A DNA stretch of 22,740 nt from Chloroflexota bacterium (GTDB lineage: Bacteria; Chloroflexota; Dehalococcoidia; DSTF01; RBG-16-68-14): positions 1 through 22,740 of the forward strand of contig JADFRJ010000007.1 of the NCBI GenBank assembly GCA_022561355.1, written 5' to 3'. Every line of letters begins with the position of its first letter. Positions within the stretch are counted from its first letter, which is position 1. The position numbers and the translations under genes are program-made. The notes under the pieces were generated by a model, which saw only the letters and a list, made by a program, of their open reading frames with translations, ran no database searches and had not been told where the DNA came from. Positions 1-7,057 of this stretch are shown here, one piece after another.

Positions 1-591
1 CATCGCCACGCGGATGCCCAGCCAGAAGAAAATCTGCGTGCTCAGGCGCACGATCTCCGTGAACACCAGACCGGAAGAAAACATGATCCTGTCGAGCTGC
101 CCGACGACCGAGAAATAGACCACCGACCCGACAATGCCCAGCTTGGCCATGTTGATCACGAGCATGACAAACGTGTGCATGGAGACCAGTTTCTTGATGC
201 CGCGAAGGGGGTTGATCTTATCCAGACTCCATTTCAACGGATGCAGGGTGAACAACAAGCCCGTCTGAAGCAGAACCACGACCAGGGCCGTGAACATGAA
301 TACCAGCAGGATCGGCAGCAGCATGAAGAACATTTGCTTCATGGCCTCGGCGCCCAGCGGCAGGAGTTGCGAACTACGGACCGAGGAATCGCCCCCGCCG
401 CCGAGCATGAACTTCGTCATGGTATACAGCCGACCGAGAACGCTCTCCCCGAACAGAGCCAGGGTCAGCAAACCGACCAGCAACAGAACCGCCGCGGTGA
501 GATCCTGGCTCTTGGGAATCTGCCCCCGCGACCGCGCTTCCTGGCGCCGTCGCGGCGTTGGAGCTTCAGATTTTTCCGTATCGTCCGCCAA
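1..591 (-). CDS. flhB: FlhB flagellar type III export switch protein, N-terminal part
   Basis: FlhB sits in the inner membrane and, with FlhA and the FliPQR gate, exports flagellar subunits and switches substrate specificity. The 197 codons visible here begin with a charged N-terminus (ADDTEKSEAPTPRRRQEA, then RGQIPKSQDL), the hallmark of the FlhB/YscU family, followed by hydrophobic segments and the conserved HPLKWSLDKINPLRGIKKL cytoplasmic loop. The self-cleaving NPTH motif would lie beyond the left edge, so the gene is partial. I place the start at a TTG at 589-591: an in-frame TGA lies two codons upstream, GGAG is 9 nt ahead, and no in-frame ATG exists. It follows fliR by 19 nt in the usual fliR-flhB order. 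The protein style resembles planctomycete-type FlhB, unlike the rest of the window. Confidence 0.9.
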   Translation of the reverse strand, partial: MADDTEKSEAPTPRRRQEARSRGQIPKSQDLTAAVLLLVGLLTLALFGESVLGRLYTMTKFMLGGGGDSSVRSSQLLPLGAEAMKQMFFMLLPILLVFMFTALVVVLLQTGLLFTLHPLKWSLDKINPLRGIKKLVSMHTFVMLVINMAKLGIVGSVVYFSVVGQLDRIMFSSGLVFTEIVRLSTQIFFWLGIRVAM

Positions 592-610
592 ACCGCATCA
601 CTCCGTTGAA

Positions 611-1026
611 CTATTGAAGCCCGATCAAGTCGTTGATCAAGTCGAACGCCTCGTCCACGTGGATCCACAGCACGTCGTAGAGATTGTCTATCTGCCAGCC
701 GGATAGCAACATGCCGATGCCCACGAAAATCGCAAACCCCACCGACAGAATGTGGAGCTGCGGCATGGTTCGGGACAGAAACCCGAGCCCCGCCTTGGCG
801 AGCAACAGGGCGATGACCATCGGAGCTGCCAGCCGCAGGGCCAGCGTCAGTGAACTCATCATCAACTCCGATATGAGCGTGACCGTCGACTCCTGCACAT
901 TGAAAGTCATGACCGGCACAGCCTGAAAGCTATCCATCAAGGCGCGGACCATGGCCCGATGCCCGTCCATCAGCAGAAACAGGGCCGTCGCCGTCAGAAA
1001 GTAGACCTGGCCGATGACCGAGGATC
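611..1026 (-). pseudogene. fliR: FliR flagellar export gate, C-terminal half only (5' end missing)
   Basis: FliR is a membrane component of the flagellar export gate. About 137 residues are recognisable, from VIGQVYFLTATALFLLMDGH through QAVPV to the terminal hydrophobic helices (LALRLAAPMVIALLLAKAG, LSVGFAIFVGIGMLLSGWQ), and match the C-terminal half of a protein normally near 260 residues. Upstream of the SSVIGQ residues (about 1020) the frame no longer resembles FliR; it runs into sequence antisense to the start of the M48-like gene. The stop at 611-613 is normal, and flhB follows. The missing half means either an insertion or deletion breakpoint or a chimeric join in the assembly. The right boundary is approximate, good to about 10 nt. 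Confidence 0.8.
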
Positions 1027-1931
1027 GGCTCCTAGCCGACGCTGCTATCGCTGCCATCTTCCTGGGTTGCGGAGCCTTGATCGCGCAAGTCACAGTGCTA
1101 CGACTAAAGACACTACGGCTTCAGACCCCCTTCCCAATTCCCATCCCAAGCATTCTCGCGTACGCCATCGAAGCGTTCGTGCTACTGATAAGTTCTTACC
1201 TCCTTTATCAGTGGCTCTCGCATTTTTGGTTCCTTCCACTACTCGTCACGTTCGCCATTCTGATCCTTTCGTCTGCGATTGTTGCTCCCTCTGGAGAGGT
1301 CGAAAGCACCTACCCAGGTAAGGTCGCAATGGCCCTCGCCAAAGTAAACACTCTGGTTCGCCACCAAGTATCGAGCGTCCAACTAATCGCGCCGGCGAAA
1401 GGGAAAAGGATACCGGCAACAGCTGGTTTAGTGGGCATAGGGCGGGGCAGAACGATCTTGATTACACAGCCCATCAAGGAGCACTTTAGCCAACGTGAAT
1501 TAGAAGCGGTCCTTGCACATGAGGCGGCTCATGACTGGCGTGACGGCGTAATCTCTACATGCTTCCAACTTGCAGCGTTCATGTTTGCCCTGCTCACACC
1601 GGAATGGCTCATGAGCATAACAGGAAATTCGTGGCTTGATGATCGCATGGACCCGGAACTATTTCTTGCGCTATTGCTCCTAGCCTACTTCGTTACGGTT
1701 CCACTGCTGAACTCTATTGTTACATGGCGAGAACTCCGAGCCGATCTTGAGGCAGCCGCTCTAGTTGGATCTGCGGCGGTCGCTGAAATGTTTACGCATC
1801 TGACTTTCCTCAACCAAAGCAACCCCACGCCGCCGACAATTGCGCGACTTTTCGTTCCGGGTCATCCATCCCTACAAGCTCGACTCATCAACCTTGGTTA
1901 TGACTTCACACATCACGATAAAAGCTACTAA
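1014..1931 (+). CDS. Membrane M48-like zinc metallopeptidase
   Basis: Probable integral-membrane zinc protease. Hydrophobic segments lie at about residues 6-28, 45-66 and 70-90. A soluble part follows with an HEAAH zinc motif at 169-173, preceded by QRELEAVLA, a typical M48/M56 context. Two more hydrophobic stretches come next (about 182-200 and 216-234), then RELRAD, whose E240 and D244 fit the third zinc ligand and the partner aspartate of M48 proteases. Length is 305 residues. The ATG at 1014 has no visible ribosome binding site and lies at the fliR breakpoint, so the true N-terminus may be missing or further downstream. The 3' end overlaps the acetyltransferase by 32 nt. Base composition is less GC-rich than the flanks, suggesting transfer. 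A BlaR1-like M56 assignment is less likely but possible. Confidence 0.75.
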   Translation: MTEDRLLADAAIAAIFLGCGALIAQVTVLRLKTLRLQTPFPIPIPSILAYAIEAFVLLISSYLLYQWLSHFWFLPLLVTFAILILSSAIVAPSGEVESTYPGKVAMALAKVNTLVRHQVSSVQLIAPAKGKRIPATAGLVGIGRGRTILITQPIKEHFSQRELEAVLAHEAAHDWRDGVISTCFQLAAFMFALLTPEWLMSITGNSWLDDRMDPELFLALLLLAYFVTVPLLNSIVTWRELRADLEAAALVGSAAVAEMFTHLTFLNQSNPTPPTIARLFVPGHPSLQARLINLGYDFTHHDKSY

Positions 1932-2508
1932 CCGCGCCAGCAGTCAGACCGTAGCAGCGGTCGAACTGTTGGCGACCGTACTCGATTCTCAATTCCGTCT
2001 CGCCAGAAAATGTGGCTGCCTTCCGGCTCTCCCTGATCTGCTCAGTGCGAAAGTCGTTTTGTTGGCAGTGGATAGGAACGAAGAAATACTCGGGACCGCC
2101 ATATATCGAACCCCCAACGACCTCGTGGGGCCACCAGTCTGGACAACGCTTCGCAAGCATCTGAGTTTTCCTCGTTCCGTTCTCTGCTTGCCCCTAATTG
2201 CAGGTTTTCGTAAGCCAGCCGAACCGGACGCTGTTATTCTCGATTTCATCGCAGTTTCGACTGAGCACCAGCATGAAGGTGTTGGTTCCCTGCTGTTGCG
2301 TGAGGTCATCACCGAAGCAGATACTAAGAGTCTTCCAGTATTGGCCGAAGTTCCTTCAACTAATAGGTCCGCGCTTCGGTTTTACGATCGACATGGATTC
2401 CACGACCTGGGACTGCTCTTCGCCCCCCTACAGAAGCCGATCACAGGCTTTGCGGTTGCACACCGCATTATGCGAGCCGTTAGTCCCGGCGAAGATCCTG
2501 TCGCATAG
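1900..2508 (+). CDS. GNAT family N-acetyltransferase
   Basis: Predicted acetyl-CoA dependent acetyltransferase of 202 residues; substrate unknown. The GNAT core is clear: FIAVSTEHQHEGVGSLLL (about residues 116-133) is motif A with the Q/R-x-x-G-x-G/A pyrophosphate loop, and STNRSALRFYDRHGF (about 153-167) is the motif B helix ending in the usual N-x-x-A-x-x-F-Y-x-x-x-G-F. I prefer the ATG at 1900, inside the end of the protease gene, over an ATG 60 nt upstream, because the intervening residues read like an out-of-frame copy of that gene. The overlap implies translational coupling with the protease. It lies in the accessory island; its 3' end is 20 nt from the tail of the truncated toxin gene on the other strand. 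Confidence 0.8.
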   Translation: MTSHITIKATNRASSQTVAAVELLATVLDSQFRLARKCGCLPALPDLLSAKVVLLAVDRNEEILGTAIYRTPNDLVGPPVWTTLRKHLSFPRSVLCLPLIAGFRKPAEPDAVILDFIAVSTEHQHEGVGSLLLREVITEADTKSLPVLAEVPSTNRSALRFYDRHGFHDLGLLFAPLQKPITGFAVAHRIMRAVSPGEDPVA

Positions 2509-2528
2509 AAGTAACGAGGCTTCGCACT

Positions 2529-2843
2529 TCAGCAGGGAAAGTCAAACTGATCCCAGCAGAAGATCTCATCAACCTGCAGATAGTTGCAGATGGCTTGACA
2601 GCCAGACAACTTTCCGTAGACTAGAAGGCAGATGCTCGGTACTGCCACGGCAAAAGGCCAAAACACAACCTTATCCACCAATTCGTCGTAGACTTTCACT
2701 GGGGAGCAAATGATACCTTCTTCCACCTTCTCGTCAACGAACGACCAAAACCCTGGGACCATGTCGAAGCGGTACCATCTCTTCATCGACTCGATGAGAG
2801 TATTCGTGTCGAGCCAGTAAGCGGGAGATGTAGTGTCGTTCAT
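2529..2843 (-). pseudogene. Truncated DUF4411 / PIN-like toxin
   Basis: The first 57 residues match the DUF4411 PIN-domain family: YWLDTNTLIESMKRWYRF carries the first acidic ligand (D12), and FWSFVDEKVEEGIICSPVKVYDEL carries the second (E54). These proteins are normally about 160-170 residues and end in a D-P-W-I/L-I-A segment with further catalytic aspartates. Here the frame ends at 104 residues without that segment. After VDK the minus-strand +2 phase also reads plausibly for about 35 codons, so there is a likely indel near 2664-2673. The downstream part is missing where the acetyltransferase gene ends. The gene starts 4 nt after the stop of the Xre-ImmA gene, the standard arrangement for this predicted toxin-antitoxin pair. 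The product is probably inactive. Confidence 0.7.
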
Positions 2844-2847
2844 TGTG

Positions 2848-4017
2848 TCACTGAATGCTCAGGAGTTTCGCCTTTAGCTTCTCCAACTGACTGACTTTGA
2901 TGTTTAGAAGTTGTGCCGCTTCTCTGTAGGACACCGCCCCTTGCGCCAAAGCCGACAACAGCGACTCGCTTAGGCGTCGGCTGCTCTTGGCTAGCAGGTT
3001 GTTGTAGAAGTCCCCTCCTTCGTTGTTGCCAGCTCTAGACTCAGCGCGGAACTCGTCGTAGAGGGCTCTGTACAAGCCCTCTTCAACCAGCTCGAGGTCG
3101 AAAGCGCGCCGCAACAGTACGAAGCGGCTTACGCGGAACTCCCTGGTCAGTCGTCTAAGGTTCAGTCGGACATCTTCAGCGTTTCCCCAGAGTTCAAGAA
3201 ATTTCTCTCTGGGCACCAAGACCTCGGCGGCGACCATGTTGCAGTGTCGCTCGATTGCGTTGGGCTGTTCGGAAGCCCTCAGTCGATAGTCCGGGTTCGA
3301 TACCCCACTTTCAGCTATCCAAATGTGTGCAAGCTCGTGGGCGAGCGTGAATATCCGGGCCACGATGGCGTCGCTTGAGTTGATGAAGACAAGTGGGGCC
3401 AAGTCATCAACAATGGCGAATCCACGAAACTCCGACACGTCGAGGGTACGTCTGGTGTTGTTTTCAACGATTCCTGTTCTCAGGACGAGGACACCGGCAG
3501 CCTCGCTCTGCCGAACCAGAAGCGTTAGGAAGTTATCCCAGCTTGTTGCCTTAGACCGAAGGTCGTCATCGATGCCAAGCGTTGACCCAATGGAGTCGGC
3601 GACTTCGTCAGGGTCAGCGTCTTCACCAAAGCTCCCCACGTAAGGCAGAGCCGTTGCGCCGACCTCAGAAATATAGTCGCGGTACCACTGCTGCTTCGCC
3701 TGGGCGTCGTTGATAACCCAGAGTAGATTGGGGCTTGGTGAATCGAAGGGCGATGCCCCACCCGGCAAGGTGCGAAGGTCAGGCAGTGGCATTGTTTCAA
3801 CTGGTGGGTCAGGCAGAAAGAGATACGCAAACGGGATATTCAGCTTGTGGGCTAGAGCTTCAGCCTTCTTGAGTGTTGGCCGTTCCTCTTCGTCCTCCCA
3901 GGCCGTTACGCGTTCCGGTGTAACCTGGACGGTCTTGGCAGCTTCTGCGAGCGAAACGCCGTCGCGAACACGAGCCCATCGTAGTACTTCGCCAGTGATG
4001 TACGCTTCTGTAGCCAT
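2848..4017 (-). CDS. Xre-family HTH regulator fused to ImmA/IrrE metallopeptidase
   Basis: A 389-residue two-domain protein. Residues about 8-68 form an Xre helix-turn-helix (VSLAEAAKTVQVTPERVTAWE). The ImmA/IrrE domain has the zinc site TLAHELAHIW (H227, E228, H231), with E256 in IERHCNMVAAEVLVP as the likely third ligand. ImmA/IrrE proteins cleave repressors in mobile elements and the DNA-damage regulator DdrO in Deinococcus. Long COG2856 proteins of this kind commonly precede DUF4411 PIN toxins and are predicted antitoxin/regulators; here the truncated toxin starts 4 nt downstream. The C-terminal 60 residues contain a second helical region (VSYREAAQLLNIKVSQLEKLK) that could be another DNA-binding helix-turn-helix. 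The gene looks intact. It lies between the broken toxin and the broken integrase in the island. Confidence 0.88.
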   Translation of the reverse strand: MATEAYITGEVLRWARVRDGVSLAEAAKTVQVTPERVTAWEDEEERPTLKKAEALAHKLNIPFAYLFLPDPPVETMPLPDLRTLPGGASPFDSPSPNLLWVINDAQAKQQWYRDYISEVGATALPYVGSFGEDADPDEVADSIGSTLGIDDDLRSKATSWDNFLTLLVRQSEAAGVLVLRTGIVENNTRRTLDVSEFRGFAIVDDLAPLVFINSSDAIVARIFTLAHELAHIWIAESGVSNPDYRLRASEQPNAIERHCNMVAAEVLVPREKFLELWGNAEDVRLNLRRLTREFRVSRFVLLRRAFDLELVEEGLYRALYDEFRAESRAGNNEGGDFYNNLLAKSSRRLSESLLSALAQGAVSYREAAQLLNIKVSQLEKLKAKLLSIQ

Positions 4018-4063
4018 CTCAGTGCGAGTTTACACTACGGCTAGCCAGTCTGCTCATGTCCTT

Positions 4064-4925
4064 TTAAACCGAGTCCAGCGGACTGAATCGCGCCTGTGCT
4101 GCTCGTAGGTCGCCGTCAGCGAGGTGTGAGTAGTCAGTAGCATGGTGTAGTCAGACCAGCCACCGAGCCGTCTCAGCGTCTCTAAGTCGCAGCCACGCCG
4201 GAGCAGGGTGGTCATCCACGTGTGGCGGGACCGATGCGCCGTTAGGTGGAAACCCACCTTCATAGACAACCGACCAAGCAGCAGTCTGACGGTGTTCCGA
4301 GTCATGGCACCGCCGCCTTGGGTTAGAAACATTCGCTCGCATTTGGGCCGGAGACGCGGACGACCGCCAGCAAGGTACCGGCCTAGCGCTCGTTGTGCCC
4401 GTTGACCGAGCGGCATCGTGCGAGGACGCCGTGACTTGGTCACGGCCACCAACACGGCGCCGTCCTGGAGACCGTCGAGCGTCAGGTTGCATGCTTCGCT
4501 GACTCGCAGCCCACCGTCGAGTAGCACGGCACAAAGCGCGTAGTCTCTGAGACCGAGCGGCGAACGCTCAGCTTCCAGCACGCGAGACAGCGCTTGAAGT
4601 TGGCCTTGCGAGTAGACTTGCTTCGGTGACTCAACGTGCTTTGGCGCTCGTAGTCCGCGTAATGCTGTCTCCGGCAAGAGACCGTCGCGGACACAGAACC
4701 GGAGCCACGCACGAAGCGATATGAACACGCTCTGCAAGCTGACTGGTGCGTGGTCGCGCCGGTAGTCGGCAGGTACGCTCTCACAGAGAACGACGACGGC
4801 TCACCGTCGCCAAGGTGCTTTAGAAAGCCGTCGGAGTGAGCGCGGTACGTCTGCAACGTGGCTCTCGCGGCGCCTTCACTCTCCAAGGCAGTCAGCCACC
4901 ACTCTCGTAGTTCGTGTACGTTCAT
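4064..4925 (-). pseudogene. Tyrosine recombinase (XerC/D-like integrase) with two frameshifts
   Basis: A phage/XerCD-type site-specific recombinase of about 287 residues once two frames are joined. It starts at the ATG at 4923-4925 after a strong GGAGGAG site and opens with a SAM-like N-terminal domain (MNVHELREWWLTALES). Between about 4740 and 4800 the coding phase changes and continues as SLQSVFISLRAWLRFCVRDG. The catalytic domain shows R in GGLRVSEACNL, K in VTKSRRPRT, H-x-x-R in TAHRSRH and W in LGGWSDYTML. Near 4136-4143 the phase changes again. The natural ending, DYSHLADGDLRAAQA then RFSPLDSV and TAA, is found only in the third frame; it supplies the nucleophilic tyrosine. Each change equals one missing nucleotide. 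The uncorrected reading runs to 4054 without the Y-x-H motif. The integrase lies 164 nt from tRNA-Pro, its probable target. Confidence 0.85.
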
Positions 4926-5089
4926 GGTCTCCTCCTTCTGTCTAGAACTAAGCGCTCTAGGCGGCACCAATTGCGCGCCGCCGGAGCTACCGCCAGCCGT
5001 CGGAGACCGGAGCCGGAGACTTGCTTTTGTCGTCCAGTGAATACAGAATTGAGCTAACCGCGCACGACCGCTACCGTGGTGATATCGTT

Positions 5090-5167
5090 CGGGGTGTAGC
5101 TCAGCCAGGTTAGAGCACTTGTTTTGGGAACAAGAGGCCCTCGGTTCGAATCCGAGCACCCCGACCA
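5090..5167 (+). tRNA. tRNA-Pro (anticodon TGG)
   Basis: A full cloverleaf can be folded by hand. The 7-bp acceptor pairs CGGGGTG with CACCCCG. The D arm is GCTC/GAGC. The anticodon stem is CTTGT/ACAAG around the loop TTTGGGA, giving anticodon TGG. The T arm is CTCGG TTCGAAT CCGAG. The discriminator A is followed by an encoded CCA. Length is 78 nt. The gene is next to the broken integrase and is a likely integration target of the island. Open frames on the opposite strand here are tRNA shadows. Confidence 0.96.
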
Positions 5168-5179
5168 AAATCCCCATCT

Positions 5180-5207
5180 AGAAAGGCCCCTTCGCTGGGT
5201 TCTTTCT
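5180..5207 (+). terminator. Probable terminator hairpin after tRNA-Pro
   Basis: The stem AGAAAGG/TCTTTCT extends through one C-T mismatch into CCC/GGG, closing a TTCGCT loop; it is followed by GTTCTG rather than a clean T run. It begins 13 nt after the tRNA CCA end, the right place for a tRNA terminator. Confidence 0.5.
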
Positions 5208-5225
5208 GTTCTGTAGCCTGAGCAA

Positions 5226-5245
5226 TTGCAAACATTTTGCAAACA
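5226..5245. repeat. Tandem 9-bp direct repeat TTGCAAACA x2
   Basis: TTGCAAACA occurs at 5226-5234 and again at 5237-5245, 11 nt apart, about one helical turn. This is downstream of tRNA-Pro in an otherwise empty 200-nt gap. Same-face spacing suggests a paired protein-binding site, possibly integrase arm sites; function is inferred only. Confidence 0.4.
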
Positions 5246-5369
5246 CTGGGCATGCGCGCGTATCGCTGACCTCCCAAGTATCTCGCGCTAAGCGCTGTGC
5301 TTCACGAGTGAGAAGCCGACCAAAGTGCCCTGTTATCCGCTGTTGAGTTCCCGGACTGGTGGCTAGCGA

Positions 5370-5936
5370 TCAGCCTGTGAGCCGCTTCCGCGTATACCAA
5401 GCCGCGCCGCCAAACGCGAGCAAGCACACGGCGACCGCAGCCACGATACCCACCGCCACGCCTGCACTGACGTCCGAGGAGTCCGCTACCGACAGCTCCG
5501 GCTCTAGATGCGGCAACTCTGCGACGCCACCGACGGGAACGCCGCTTACGTCGAAGAGGACTAGTTCGAGGCCGTCGAAGACGTCAAACGAGGAGTAGAC
5601 CCAGGTGCGATACTCGCCAGGAGGGAGCGGGTCGATCTGCTCGGTGATGCTGAAGGTGGTTGGGAGGATCAGGGTGCAGAACTGCGACGTGTCCTGAACG
5701 AAGATGATGACCAGGTTTTGGTCGAAGTCGACGACGGACTGAGAGGTCAGATTACAGAATGGTTCGCCCATGTCGCCCGCTACGGTGACGCTGATGGTGT
5801 CTTGCGAGGTAGGGGCGGCGGGCTCGACGGTGATCGAAATAGGATCTTCAGCAACTGCCTGGCGAGGTTGAGGCGAGAATGCCGCGGCCAGCGCAAGGAG
5901 CGCAACTATCGTAACGAGTAACGACCTTCTGCTCAT
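5370..5936 (-). CDS. Secreted protein with C-terminal membrane anchor, unknown function
   Basis: A 188-residue protein I cannot assign to a family. It has a clear Sec signal peptide: MSRRSLL, a hydrophobic core (VTIVALLALAAAF), and a likely cut after QAVA. A beta-rich extracellular region of about 120 residues follows, containing two cysteines (C62 and C87 by my count) that could pair. The C-terminus has a glycine/alanine/valine-rich transmembrane helix (VGIVAAVAVCLLAFGGAAW) followed by YTRKRLTG, i.e. type I topology with a basic stop-transfer tail. The neighbouring CHRD-like protein at 6162 has the same plan. The ATG at 5936 has GGGGTG upstream. A repeated leader (5995-6027) lies about 60 nt before the start, with a short intervening reading frame (at about 5973) nearer to it. 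An immunoglobulin-like or copper-handling fold is possible but unproven. Confidence 0.75.
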   Translation of the reverse strand: MSRRSLLVTIVALLALAAAFSPQPRQAVAEDPISITVEPAAPTSQDTISVTVAGDMGEPFCNLTSQSVVDFDQNLVIIFVQDTSQFCTLILPTTFSITEQIDPLPPGEYRTWVYSSFDVFDGLELVLFDVSGVPVGGVAELPHLEPELSVADSSDVSAGVAVGIVAAVAVCLLAFGGAAWYTRKRLTG

Positions 5937-5994
5937 GGGGCACCCCGGGCAGCGATCCTAGCACAACGCACCATGCCCCGCCACCCTCGGCACC

Positions 5995-6027
5995 GCCACC
6001 TCCTGCTCTGGTGGACGGAGTGTAGCA
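5995..6027 (-). repeat. Leader repeat copy A (extended -10 plus SD hairpin)
   Basis: Read on the minus strand: TTGCTACACT (extended -10-like), CCGT, then CCACC-AGAGCAGGA-GGTGG, a 5-bp hairpin enclosing part of an AGGAGG Shine-Dalgarno site. It nearly matches copies at 6946-6975 and 7592-7624. In this copy the nearest ATG downstream starts a 13-codon frame, and the secreted-protein gene begins about 60 nt on. Confidence 0.7.
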
Positions 6028-6096
6028 AAACGCGGTAAGCGACGAGAGGCCGAGTTGAATAAGGGGGGCCCGGACTTATTCGGACTTGTGAACTTC

Positions 6097-6126
6097 TTGA
6101 TTAGTACTCGACCGATCAGCTAGTAT
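6097..6126 (+). promoter_or_regulatory. Sigma70-type promoter for the CHRD-like gene
   Basis: TTGATT (6097-6102), an 18-nt spacer and TAGTAT (6121-6126) give a good housekeeping promoter, 36 nt before the ATG at 6162. A GAAGGAGG ribosome site lies 6 nt ahead of that ATG. CGGACTT occurs twice, 10 nt apart, at 6071 and 6081 just upstream and could be an operator. Confidence 0.55.
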
Positions 6127-6161
6127 CAGCCGAAGTCGAGGGACAGTGAAGGAGGATCTCA

Positions 6162-6812
6162 ATGGCAAGGATAGCTGTAATTGCGTTCGCTGGGGCGCTG
6201 CTGACGGTATTCGCGATGGTATCGATCTCGTCCGCGCAGGAATCGATCGAGGTGACTCTGGATTCGTTGGAGGGCTCCGAAATCCACGGCACAGCGACAT
6301 TGAATCGCACGGACGCCGGCTATACGGAGGTGATCATGGTCGGCAACGGCCTGGATCCGGACGGGGCACCACATATCAATCACATTCACGATGGCACGGG
6401 CTGCGGCGATGGCGAGTACGGCGCGCCTGTCGTCACGCTGCCCCCGCTTGCCGACACGGACCCCGTCAGCGACGGCATTATGGTGGGCGTCAACATCGTG
6501 ACCGAGACGGATGCAGGCGACCCGATCTTGTTCGAGGAGATTGCCGACGGCAACCACGTCGTGATCCTGCATGCTGTCGATGGCGCACCCGCCGCCTGCG
6601 GGACCATCCCGGCATTGGCCGCGGAAGAAATGGACCAAGAAGTGGAAACGACCGGGAGTCCTGAGCAGGCACCCGTGGTCGGCTCGGGTGGTTTCCTCGA
6701 TCAGGGCAACGGAGCGAGTGTGATCATGCTGTTGGTCGCGGCGCTAGCGACGCTTGGCGTCACCGGGGTGGGGGTGGCATTCGCCGTTCGGCGCGTCTAC
6801 CAAGCCGACTAG
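6162..6812 (+). CDS. CHRD-like exported protein with C-terminal anchor
   Basis: A 216-residue exported protein. The signal peptide is MARIAVIAFAGALLTVFAM then VSISSAQ, with cleavage probably after SAQ. The following domain has the CHRD/SOD-like pattern: beta strands with G-T-A-T-L followed by HINHIHDGTGCGDG, reminiscent of the A-H-I-H-x-G-x-C segment of CHRD domains, and later GNHVVILHAVD followed by a second cysteine (AACG). Histidines could bind metal; the role is unknown. The C-terminus has a spacer rich in E, G and P, a transmembrane helix (VIMLLVAALATLGVTGVGVAF) and a basic AVRRVYQAD tail. A strong SD and a sigma70 promoter precede it, so it is probably monocistronic. The family call is by eye and moderate. 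Confidence 0.75.
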   Translation: MARIAVIAFAGALLTVFAMVSISSAQESIEVTLDSLEGSEIHGTATLNRTDAGYTEVIMVGNGLDPDGAPHINHIHDGTGCGDGEYGAPVVTLPPLADTDPVSDGIMVGVNIVTETDAGDPILFEEIADGNHVVILHAVDGAPAACGTIPALAAEEMDQEVETTGSPEQAPVVGSGGFLDQGNGASVIMLLVAALATLGVTGVGVAFAVRRVYQAD

Positions 6813-6945
6813 GCACGCTTCTCCAGTGCGTAGAATTGTGCGAGCGCGAGGCCGGGGTTCTGCCCAACCCGGCAGGAGGCCGTCGGCGTCGGGTGGCGAT
6901 GGTGCAGTGCCTACGAGTCCTACTCTGCGTAGTGTCATGCTCACA

Positions 6946-6975
6946 CCCTCCTGCTCTGGTGGATGGAGTGTAGCA
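6946..6975 (-). repeat. Leader repeat copy B
   Basis: Minus-strand reading: TGCTACACT, CCAT, CCACCAGAGC, AGGAGGGTGTGAGC, then ATG at 6938. The hairpin is weaker (CACC/GGTG) than in copies A and C. The frame that follows (MTLRRVGLVGTA...) has low complexity and runs antisense into the end of the CHRD-like gene, so the copy looks like a leader whose gene has been lost. Confidence 0.65.
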
Positions 6976-7057
6976 TGCAGCTAGTAACTGAACATTTGCT
7001 CGTGTGGAATGGGCACGGCACCAGATGATCTAGGCAGGCACAGGGCCGGGCCGCGAG

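Noticed and set aside
1014..1040. CCTCGGT shared between the fliR junction and the tRNA-Pro T arm as an att core
   Set aside because: Seven bases is too short to separate from chance and no longer match was found.
5054..5242. Minus-strand open frame across tRNA-Pro (contains SDSNRGPLVPK-like residues)
   Set aside because: It is an antisense translation of the tRNA, a well-known spurious product, and has no ribosome site.
6744..6938. Minus-strand frame after leader repeat copy B (MTLRRVGLVGTA...)
   Set aside because: It has a good start context but low-complexity content, and runs antisense into the CHRD-like gene; more likely a leader that lost its gene.
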